NCBI GenBank assembly: GCA_013425425.1
Contig: JACCLJ010000100.1
Coordinates: 1 to 7,458, forward strand
Length of the DNA stretch: 7,458 nt
Reading direction: 5' to 3'
Origin: Microcaldota archaeon
GTDB lineage: Archaea > Micrarchaeota > Micrarchaeia > Anstonellales > Bilamarchaeaceae
A program made the translations under genes and the position numbers. The notes under the pieces were generated by a model. The model did not search any database, was not told where the DNA came from, and was given only the letters and a program-made list of their open reading frames with translations. Below, one piece after another: positions 1 to 4,078 of this stretch; the stretch's first letter is position 1, and each line of letters starts with the position of its first letter.

Positions 1-601
1 AGCTTCGTTTGCCGGCGAATTCCATGGCAAGCATGTACGCCTTCCTCTGGTCCATTCCTGAGAATGCGAGCTGGACCTCGAGCTTGAACACATCCGCGAC
101 CTGCATTGCCGGATAAATCATTGCCGCGGCCTTGGTGACTTCCGTTTCCTTCCTGCCCATTATCGTCACGCACCTTAGCATCCTGTTTATCGTCGTGTCT
201 TTCGTTATCTTCAGGACGTCCGCCCAGTAATCGTTATCATAGATGTCGCTCGCAAGGACGTATTCCACCTTGGTTTCGTCAAGCCCGAGCGATATGAAGG
301 CATGCTTGAAATAGCCGGTGCCGACCTTGCGTATCTTATCCAGGTCGCCGCCGAGCTTCTCGTTTATCCAGGAATGGTAATCCGCAAGGAGTATGACCGG
401 CTTTATCCCGGCCTTTATGAAATCGTTGAGCTTGAGCGCGGTGCAAAGCCCGGTTCCGATGTGGACCATGCCGGAAATCTCGAATCCGTCGTACGCCTTC
501 GGCCTCTTGTACTTCTCGAATATTTCCCTGAGCTTCTGCTCGCTGACGACTTCCTCGGCCGGAGCCCTTTTCACCAGCTCGATTCTGGTTTCAATATCCA
601 T
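1..601 (-). CDS. tyrS: Tyrosyl-tRNA synthetase, archaeal type (N-terminal 200 residues, cut by window edge)
   Basis: Class I synthetase that charges tRNA-Tyr in the cytoplasm. I translated the reverse strand from ATG at 601-599; the frame stays open to base 1. Residues 37-51 carry the Rossmann entry with the HIGH-type motif HIGT at 47-50. LLADYHSWIN at 71-80 is a typical archaeal TyrRS block, and IYPAMQVAD (162-170) and SGMDQRK (181-187) supply substrate-pocket residues. By comparison from memory with the Methanocaldococcus jannaschii enzyme, Y37 and D170 match the pair that recognises the tyrosine hydroxyl, which favours TyrRS over TrpRS. The KMSKS loop would lie outside the window. A ribosome site, GAGGT on the reverse strand (plus 609-613), sits 7 bases before the ATG and supports this start. 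The final T of HIGH is a variant I cannot weigh. The upstream spacer holds an inverted repeat and a tandem 8-mer. Confidence 0.93.
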   Translation of the reverse strand, partial: MDIETRIELVKRAPAEEVVSEQKLREIFEKYKRPKAYDGFEISGMVHIGTGLCTALKLNDFIKAGIKPVILLADYHSWINEKLGGDLDKIRKVGTGYFKHAFISLGLDETKVEYVLASDIYDNDYWADVLKITKDTTINRMLRCVTIMGRKETEVTKAAAMIYPAMQVADVFKLEVQLAFSGMDQRKAYMLAMEFAGKRS

Positions 602-608
602 ATTCAAA

Positions 609-625
609 ACCTCTTAGCCTCTTAG
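609..625 (-). repeat. Tandem 8-mer carrying the TyrRS ribosome-binding site twice
   Basis: On the plus strand, cctcttag occurs twice in immediate tandem (610-617, 618-625). On the coding strand this puts GAGG twice ahead of the TyrRS ATG. Only the nearer copy (plus 609-613, GAGGT) is well spaced, 7 bases before the start. The second copy may be chance slippage or a spare site. Confidence 0.6.
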
Positions 626-632
626 TTTTGGA

Positions 633-661
633 TGTCCAAAAAATTTCAGATTTTTTGAACA
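633..661. promoter_or_regulatory. Inverted repeat upstream of tyrS
   Basis: Twelve-base arms at 633-644 and 650-661 pair at 11 of 12 positions around a 5-base centre. The arms are mostly A/T runs with TGT..ACA ends. The repeat sits 32-60 bases upstream of the TyrRS start, so it could be an operator palindrome or a leader hairpin. An A/T-rich palindrome can also arise by chance, and no known regulator site was recognised. Confidence 0.4.
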
Positions 662-695
662 TAGGAATTACCCTGCTTTATTGTTGACTGCATCC

Positions 696-705
696 TATTT
701 AAAAT
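696..705 (+). promoter_or_regulatory. TATA box, probably for the tRNA-Thr transcript
   Basis: TATTTAAAAT is the best TATA-like element ahead of tRNA-Thr. No other TATA-like element lies 25-30 bases before the tRNA itself. With normal archaeal spacing, transcription would start near 725-730, so the hairpin element at 741-790 would lie in the precursor's 5' leader. The core TTTAAA is palindromic and might also serve tyrS in the other direction, giving that gene a leader of about 70 bases. Confidence 0.55.
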
Positions 706-729
706 TTTCCAGTAAAGAATACTTCCTTA

Positions 730-752
730 TCACTTCGTTTGCCTCAGTAGCT
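730..752 (+). repeat. Direct repeat copy A (tRNA-Thr leader and 5' end)
   Basis: Bases 730-752 match 791-813 with a single difference at base 740. The repeat covers 11 bases of leader plus the first 12 bases of tRNA-Thr (GCCTCAGTAGCT). The offset is 61 bases. Copy B belongs to the real tRNA gene; copy A opens the truncated tRNA-like element. Confidence 0.9.
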
Positions 753-790
753 TGGATTGAACGACGTTTCGTTCAATGCGCTCCTGAGTC
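741..790 (+). other. Truncated tRNA-Thr-like hairpin element
   Basis: The element starts with the tRNA-Thr acceptor 5' strand GCCTCAG (741-747) plus TAGCT, and ends with CTCCTGAG (781-788), also found at the 3' acceptor side of the real tRNA (922-929). The 741-747 strand pairs with 784-790 at six of seven positions. The cloverleaf interior is replaced by a perfect 9-bp hairpin (arms ATTGAACGA and TCGTTCAAT, 756-764 and 769-777, loop cgtt). It is too small to be a tRNA. It looks like a decayed or rebuilt copy of the neighbouring gene that is probably co-transcribed with it. Confidence 0.6.
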
Positions 791-837
791 TCACTTCGTT
801 CGCCTCAGTAGCTCAGTGGTAGAGCGCCTGTCTTGTA

Positions 838-851
838 AAAGGAATCAAGAC
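838..851 (+). other. Outer tRNA-Thr intron, 14 nt, at position 37/38
   Basis: After the inner intron is removed, the anticodon stem CCTGT/GCAGG is followed by a 4-bp central helix between loop bases CTTG (832-835) and intron CAAG (846-849). A 3-base bulge TAA (836-838) and a 3-base bulge ACA flank it. Cutting each bulge after its second base excises 838-851 and leaves A38 next to the stem. The geometry is a canonical archaeal BHB at the usual 37/38 site. The loop beyond the central helix is only 7 bases. Confidence 0.85.
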
Positions 852-863
852 AGCAGGAGGTCG
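849..863 (+). repeat. 15-base direct repeat (849-863 and 894-908) bounding the inner intron
   Basis: GACAGCAGGAGGTCG occurs at 849-863 and again at 894-908, exactly 45 bases apart, equal to the inner intron length. The second copy is exon 2 of tRNA-Thr. A duplication, or copying of exon sequence into the intron, would explain it. Confidence 0.9.
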
Positions 864-896
864 TTTTGGCTTCGGCCAAATCCCTCCTGCCTTGAC
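852..896 (+). other. Inner tRNA-Thr intron, 45 nt, inside the outer intron's 3' splice bulge
   Basis: CAAG (846-849) pairs with CTTG (891-894) as the 4-bp central helix. The bulges are ACA at 850-852 and ACA at 895-897. The inner helix is a perfect 8-bp GCAGGAGG (853-860) with CCTCCTGC (883-890), enclosing a 6-bp TTCG-loop hairpin (865-870 with 875-880). Cuts after 851 and 896 remove 45 nt and restore the ACA bulge needed by the outer intron. The intron's first 12 bases copy the first 12 of exon 2. CCTCCTGC can also pair with exon 2 (898-905), giving a competing fold. Confidence 0.8.
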
Positions 897-983
897 AGCA
901 GGAGGTCGGGGGTTCAATCCCCTCCTGAGGCTTTAGGGCTACTCCATATCATCGTGTGCCCGCCATCTACACCTGAGGTATTC

Positions 984-993
984 TTTTTATATA
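984..993 (+). promoter_or_regulatory. TATA box of the THEP1-like gene
   Basis: TTTTTATATA is centred about 33 bases before the ATG at 1022. Transcription would start near 1015-1022, leaving almost no leader. No Shine-Dalgarno sequence precedes the ATG, so the mRNA is probably leaderless or nearly so. Confidence 0.65.
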
Positions 994-1021
994 TTGCTTT
1001 CCTACTTCTTTTCGTGATTTT

Positions 1022-1762
1022 ATGCCTTGCAATTTTTTCGTAACCGGAATGCCGAAATCGGGTAAGACCACCATTCTCAGAAAGGTTGTTGACGAGCTGA
1101 AGGGACGCGGCCTGAAGGTCGGCGGTTTCATCTCTCCGGAAGAGACGGAGCACGGGACGAGAACGGGATTTTTTGTCGAAGATCTCGAGACGGGAAAGGT
1201 TGCAACGCTCGCAAGCACGGATGCAAACGGCCCGAAGGTAAGCAAATACCACGTCGACATAAAATCGTTCGAGAGCATAGCCGTTCCCTCCATGGAAAAC
1301 GTCGACATGTATGACGTTTTTGTCATCGATGAAATCGGCAGGATGGAGCTGAAAAGCCAGAAATTCGTGGCGCTGCTCGACAAGGTATTTGAATCGCCGG
1401 TGCCGGTGATAGCATCCCTTAACCGCGATTACGTTGACCAATATACTGTGCATGGCGACGTCGTGCTCCTCACCCAGACAAACAGGGAAGCGATTTTTCT
1501 GGACCTCATCAACAAGGTGGTTGCCGAATATGCAGGAAAATCCCGAAGGGCGGCAAAGCCGAAGCAAAAGGCAAAAAAGCAGAAGGCAAGGAAGAAGCCG
1601 AAAGCCATGGGAAAAACCAAGCCTGCGAAAAAGCCGAAAAAGAAAAAATCCGGGATGCCAAAACCAAAGAAAGAGGAAAGGCATGCGCATAAGGAAGAGG
1701 AGCCTAAACCGAAGAAAAGGCATGGCGTAATCGGAAAGGCAAGGGAATTTATCGGATTCTAA
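1022..1762 (+). CDS. THEP1-family nucleoside-triphosphatase with a lysine-rich C-terminal tail
   Basis: P-loop NTPase of the THEP1 (NTPase_1) family, which hydrolyses NTPs in vitro; its cellular role is unsettled. Walker A is GMPKSGKT at residues 9-16. The family block GGFISPE (34-40) is followed by TRTGFFVEDLETG (46-58). Walker B with the family signature is VFVIDEIGRMEL (99-110). TQTNRE (151-156) matches the conserved NR near the domain end. The NTPase domain ends near residue 171. Residues 172-235 form an extra basic tail of K, P, A and R, and the last 12 (235-246) are more hydrophobic and could form a short helix. Such a tail is not part of the family core and may bind RNA or DNA; that is inference. 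The ATG is chosen because it begins just before the first beta strand and lies downstream of a TATA box. Confidence 0.9.
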   Translation: MPCNFFVTGMPKSGKTTILRKVVDELKGRGLKVGGFISPEETEHGTRTGFFVEDLETGKVATLASTDANGPKVSKYHVDIKSFESIAVPSMENVDMYDVFVIDEIGRMELKSQKFVALLDKVFESPVPVIASLNRDYVDQYTVHGDVVLLTQTNREAIFLDLINKVVAEYAGKSRRAAKPKQKAKKQKARKKPKAMGKTKPAKKPKKKKSGMPKPKKEERHAHKEEEPKPKKRHGVIGKAREFIGF

Positions 1763-1912
1763 GTTTTGTTTATTTCAACATTTTTTTCTTAGTTATCTGT
1801 GTTTTTTTGCATATTTTCCTAATTCTAAAACTATTTTGGAACATAAAACGAATAGTGGAAGTGTGAAGCCTTTTTAAACATTTTCTGCCATATAGCATAA
1901 GTGGTGTGATGA
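1763..1912 (+). terminator. T-run terminator region, then promoter of the next gene
   Basis: The spacer is strongly T-rich on the coding strand, with T7 runs at 1781-1787 and 1802-1808 just after the THEP1-like stop, as expected for archaeal U-tract termination. The second half contains TTTTTAAA at 1871-1878, a TATA box 35-42 bases before the GTG at 1913. A weak 6-base inverted repeat (1830-1835, 1851-1856) lies between. No gene was seen in it. Confidence 0.6.
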
Positions 1913-2770
1913 GTGGGAGAATCAAGATATACGCCTGTCGAGATTAAAGCGAGGCTGAAGCGAGTTTCAGTCCCGGCACCGCCAATCAAGGCCGCACCCG
2001 ATATCCGCAGCGAATTATCTTCTTTCAAACCACCGCCCGCCGTCCGCATAAGCATGGATGGCGACGAGCGTTTCCTCCCGGTGGAAATATTTTTCGGAAA
2101 GGCGGAAGGGGATGACAGGAAATTCATCAATGACCATGATACGGTTGTGTCGTTCATTAACGGTTTTGGAAGCAGGGAAATGCGCGAAGAGGCGACACAA
2201 CACCTTATCGACGTCCTGTCCCTATTCGGAAACGAGGAGCCTTTCAGCAATATGGTAAAGACGGCAAAGGCGCTTTTCAACCTTAAAAACGGCCAAATCG
2301 CTTCGCTCGAGTTCATCAAAAAAATCGCCTTCGAATCCAGGATTGACTGGAAGAGGGATACACTGATTTCGGTCATGCCTGCCTTCGGAAGCGCGCCGAT
2401 AATAGATTCCTTCCTATTATTCTCGGAGATAGGTATAAATACGCTGCAAAGCTCCGCCACCCAGATTGTGGAACTTGGTTTCCGCCTTAAGGAAGAGCAG
2501 AGCATCGAGGAAATAGGCAGGACGATAATCGGCCTCAATAAAAAATTCGGGAAGCACACAACGCTCGGCTACAGGGGCGCAATCCTTCAAATCGCAAAGA
2601 AGGATAAAATCCCGGATGAAGACAAGCCAGGCATCGTCCACGCCGTCTCGGAAAAAATCCTTTCTTTCGACAGCGACATAAAAGTCCTCGATTTCAGCAT
2701 GTTCCTCGAAAACGCACTCGGAACCAATAATCCCCGTGAAGCGGTTCTGGGTTTGTGCAAATCCCCCTGA
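1913..2770 (+). CDS. Hypothetical protein, 285 aa, predicted mostly helical
   Basis: I do not recognise a family. The first 50 residues are rich in proline and basic residues, which suggests an extended or disordered arm. The rest looks like a run of amphipathic helices, for example around residues 95-110, 112-125 and 190-215, with no membrane segment, signal peptide or catalytic motif. This could be an alpha-solenoid-like or scaffold protein, but that is only a guess. GTG at 1913 is the only near start in frame because TGA lies directly upstream (1910-1912). With the TATA box at 1871-1878 the transcript would have a very short leader. Codon use resembles the neighbours, and the long opposite-strand frame here is a shadow. 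The gene converges on the small gene at 2772-3080, with one base between the stops. Confidence 0.8.
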   Translation: MGESRYTPVEIKARLKRVSVPAPPIKAAPDIRSELSSFKPPPAVRISMDGDERFLPVEIFFGKAEGDDRKFINDHDTVVSFINGFGSREMREEATQHLIDVLSLFGNEEPFSNMVKTAKALFNLKNGQIASLEFIKKIAFESRIDWKRDTLISVMPAFGSAPIIDSFLLFSEIGINTLQSSATQIVELGFRLKEEQSIEEIGRTIIGLNKKFGKHTTLGYRGAILQIAKKDKIPDEDKPGIVHAVSEKILSFDSDIKVLDFSMFLENALGTNNPREAVLGLCKSP

Positions 2771-2771
2771 C

Positions 2772-3080
2772 CTATTTTCCGGCCCTGCCTTTTCCGGCTT
2801 CTTCAGGATATGCGTCATCAAGCCCGTTTTTTAGAAAAAGATGCAGGTAAAGCGAGGAGTCGGCAAGCGCGAGCCCAATCCTGCTGTCGGCCGTCGATTG
2901 CGCTTCACGGATTAATCTTTCCCTGTCCCAACCAGCATAGGGATGCAAATGTTTGGCTGGCCGGAGGTTTTTCTCGAGCAATACTCTCCCATCCGCAGGC
3001 ATCCTGTTCCTCCTCTTGTATTTCCGCTTTTCAGCCCACGGAGGCAGCTCAGTCTTCCGCACGCTTTCCATCCCGCACAT
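2772..3080 (-). CDS. Hypothetical small basic protein, 102 aa
   Basis: No family recognised. Residues 7-28 are basic and contain ELPPWAEKRKYKRRNRM. The middle holds aromatic and histidine residues (HLHPYAGW, 44-51). Residues 63-86 look helical, and the C-terminus is K/G-rich. There is no signal peptide or TM segment. The basic N-terminus would suit nucleic-acid or ribosome binding, but this is inference. The ATG at 3080-3078 lies about 28 bases downstream of a TATA-like element on the same strand (plus 3104-3112), fitting a leaderless transcript; M4 is an alternative start. The gene is real rather than a shadow because it is the best frame in an otherwise uncovered stretch, has a well-placed promoter, and ends one base from the convergent neighbour. 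Confidence 0.68.
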   Translation of the reverse strand: MCGMESVRKTELPPWAEKRKYKRRNRMPADGRVLLEKNLRPAKHLHPYAGWDRERLIREAQSTADSRIGLALADSSLYLHLFLKNGLDDAYPEEAGKGRAGK

Positions 3081-3103
3081 CGGAATATTTCTGGGCGGAA
3101 CGG

Positions 3104-3112
3104 ATTAAAAAG
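3104..3112 (-). promoter_or_regulatory. TATA box of the 102-aa gene
   Basis: CTTTTTAAT on the reverse strand is centred about 28 bases upstream of the ATG at 3080. This is the distance expected for a transcript starting at the start codon. Confidence 0.55.
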
Positions 3113-3127
3113 AGAAATGGACCCGTC

Positions 3128-3244
3128 GTGAAGTTCGCTTCGCTCCTTCACTTCTTGTCCGATTTTGCCTGACCAACTGAACGTCGAAACGTTCAGTGGT
3201 CCACAGAACGAATACTTCGTTCTGTAGGAGGCCAGAACAGGCAA
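3128..3244. repeat. Cluster of hairpins downstream of tRNA-Val
   Basis: There are three local inverted repeats: GTGAAG/CTTCAC (3128-3133, 3146-3151); a 13-bp stem with one bulged base and a CGAA loop (3171-3201); and a perfect 10-bp stem with a 3-base loop (3203-3225, arm ACAGAACGAA). The last two are enclosed by TTGCCTG (3165-3171) pairing with CAGGCAA (3238-3244), giving a three-way-junction-like fold. The cluster could be a structured RNA, the trailer of tRNA-Val, or a palindromic element. The arms TGAACG/CGTTCA recur in the hairpin before tRNA-Thr. Confidence 0.6.
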
Positions 3245-3306
3245 CACGAAACTGTAAACAAATGCAAAATTGGACCCGCCCGGAATCGAACCGGGAATCT
3301 CCACTG

Positions 3307-3382
3307 CTCTCAGAAGGCCGCATTTTGCTTCAGGCCTTTTTCCAGGGTTTTTGGCATTAGAACAAACGGAGCCAAAAAGCCT
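3307..3382 (-). other. 76-nt canonical-site intron of tRNA-Val (37/38)
   Basis: Anticodon-loop bases CTCA (32-35) pair with intron TGAG (plus 3309-3312) as the central helix. The bulges are CAA (36, 37 and intron base 1) and AGC (3308-3306), each cut after the second base. The intron folds into two further hairpins: an 8-bp TTTTTGGC/GCCAAAAA (plus 3371-3378 with 3348-3355) and a 6-bp AAGGCC/GGCCTT (plus 3333-3338 with 3314-3319). I saw no convincing C/D-box guide motifs. Confidence 0.85.
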
Positions 3383-3404
3383 TGTGAGAGTGGCGTCATA
3401 ACCG

Positions 3405-3420
3405 TTGTCCACACGATGTT
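3405..3420 (-). other. 16-nt D-loop intron of tRNA-Val (after G15)
   Basis: D-stem bases GTCT (10-13, plus 3426-3423) pair with intron GGAC (plus 3410-3407) as a 4-bp central helix with one G-U pair. The bulges are AGA and AAC, each cut after two bases. ACA/TGT forms a 3-bp inner helix. Excision of 3420-3405 joins GTCTAG to CGGTTATGAC and restores a normal D arm. The outer helix is weak, so this is a relaxed BHB. Confidence 0.78.
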
Positions 3421-3460
3421 CTAGACCACGGGTCCGTAAAATCTCTTTTGTCGTGCAACC

Positions 3461-3470
3461 ATTAAATATT
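3461..3470 (-). promoter_or_regulatory. TATA box of tRNA-Val
   Basis: AATATTTAAT on the reverse strand is centred about 31 bases before the mature tRNA 5' end at 3435, which suits a tRNA precursor with a very short leader. Confidence 0.65.
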
Positions 3471-3502
3471 TTCGTGAGGCGCCTTGCTCACGATTATGTC
3501 GC

Positions 3503-3510
3503 ATATTTAA
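3503..3510 (+). promoter_or_regulatory. TATA box of the 170-aa membrane-anchored protein gene
   Basis: ATATTTAA is centred about 36 bases before the ATG at 3543. Transcription from near 3533 would retain the GGTGAT ribosome site at 3534-3539, 3 bases before the start codon. Confidence 0.65.
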
Positions 3511-3542
3511 GTCTTTTCGTTTTACCTGTAATCGGTGATATC

Positions 3543-4055
3543 ATGGACATTATAAGATTGTCTTTCGTCTTCGTTCTTCTGGCGGGTTTTGCTTATGCCG
3601 ATGTCATATCGCCCGATGAGCATCCGGTTACGAATAATATATACGTAGATAATATAGACGAATACCCTCTCTATCAGTTCTTCATTTATCCGACTTCGAT
3701 GGGCGGCGGGGCCGCAATGCTCGATTCCACGAAAGTCCCCTCTTTTTACAAATTCGCACAGCCGAAACTTTATGCGGTTGAGGTGGAAAGCCGCCTGAAC
3801 GTAACCGCCGAGGGTTTCGTGCCTCCGGCAGATGCGCTGGTAAGCGACACTGCTTTCACTGTAACCAGCACGCTTCCAAACAGCGACCCGAGAACGTCGA
3901 TAGACACCCATTACAGGATTTCCATCAAGGTCAACCGGCTGACGCTGGCCGAAGTGAGTCCGGAGCCTGCGGAAAAAGGGCCGGATTACGCAATGTTCCT
4001 GGCCATGCTGGGAGTCGGCCTGGTAATTGGCTATATTGCAGGAAAGAAGCTGTGA
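3543..4055 (+). CDS. Predicted exported, C-terminally anchored membrane protein, 170 aa
   Basis: No family recognised. Residues 1-19 form a signal peptide: a short basic start, a hydrophobic core IIRLSFVFVLLAGF, and a likely signal-peptidase site after AYA (17-19). Residues 20-145 form a polar outside domain with alternating beta-like patterns (VEVESRLNVTAEGF, HYRISIKVNRLTL) and one N-x-T site (86-88). Residues 149-167 form a hydrophobic membrane helix, followed by the inside tail GKKL. This predicts a type I membrane protein with a small extracellular beta domain. The frame is open upstream to 3405, but the ATG at 3543 is chosen because it starts the signal peptide and has GGTGAT just before it and a TATA box at the right distance. 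The upstream part overlaps the tRNA-Val gene and its promoter. Confidence 0.82.
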   Translation: MDIIRLSFVFVLLAGFAYADVISPDEHPVTNNIYVDNIDEYPLYQFFIYPTSMGGGAAMLDSTKVPSFYKFAQPKLYAVEVESRLNVTAEGFVPPADALVSDTAFTVTSTLPNSDPRTSIDTHYRISIKVNRLTLAEVSPEPAEKGPDYAMFLAMLGVGLVIGYIAGKKL

Positions 4056-4078
4056 CCGGATACGATTATTTAGTAGGA

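Larger units (their letters stand above)
802..932 (+). tRNA. tRNA-Thr(UGU) with two nested introns
   Basis: Acceptor GCCTCAG (802-808) pairs with CTGAGGC (925-931), and the discriminator is T932. The D stem is GCTC/GAGC (811-814, 822-825). The anticodon stem CCTGT (827-831) pairs with GCAGG (898-902), closing with a U-G pair. The loop is C32 U33 UGU A37 and A38 (A897), so the anticodon 834-836 decodes threonine ACA. The variable loop AGGTC is 903-907; the T stem GGGGG/CCCTC (one G-U pair) holds TTCAATC. Removing 838-896 leaves a standard 72-nt tRNA. No CCA is encoded. The intron region splits into an outer 14-nt and an inner 45-nt unit, each with its own BHB. All arms pair well after splicing, so the gene looks functional. 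Confidence 0.93.
3271..3435 (-). tRNA. tRNA-Val(CAC) with a D-loop intron and an anticodon-loop intron
   Basis: Reverse strand. Acceptor GGACCCG (3435-3429) pairs with CGGGTCC (3278-3272), and the discriminator is A (3271). The anticodon stem CCACT (3393-3389) pairs perfectly with AGTGG (3305-3301). The spliced loop reads C32 U33 CAC A37 C38, anticodon 3386-3384, valine. The variable loop AGATT is followed by T arm CCCGG/CCGGG with TTCGATT. The D arm reads GTCTAG, then after removal of 16 nt CGGTTATGAC, a usual tRNA-Val D arm. Without both introns (76 and 16 nt) the tRNA is 73 nt. No CCA is encoded. A TATA-like AATATTTAAT lies about 31 bases upstream (plus 3461-3470). Confidence 0.93.

Noticed and set aside
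302..625. 107-codon forward frame opposite tyrS
   Set aside because: The reverse strand encodes an unmistakable TyrRS across this whole region.
914..1723. 269-codon reverse-strand frame opposite the THEP1-like gene
   Set aside because: Composition (F/L/R-rich, from the antisense of a lysine-rich tail) and lack of any domain mark it as a shadow; the forward frame has complete family motifs.
1831..2559. 242-codon reverse-strand frame opposite the 285-aa protein
   Set aside because: Serine/leucine-rich antisense-type composition and no promoter; the forward frame has better composition, start context and a convergent partner.
3307..3382. Box C/D guide RNA inside the tRNA-Val intron
   Set aside because: A CTGA is present, but I found no proper box C and no C'/D' pair; the intron is better explained by two plain hairpins.
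2912..3412. 166-codon reverse frame across tRNA-Val and the hairpin cluster
   Set aside because: It runs through a clear tRNA gene, its introns and strong hairpins, and overlaps the more convincing 102-aa gene.
3405..3542. N-terminal extension of the exported protein to 3405
   Set aside because: It would cover the tRNA-Val 5' end and promoter; a signal peptide, GGTGAT site and TATA box all point to ATG 3543.
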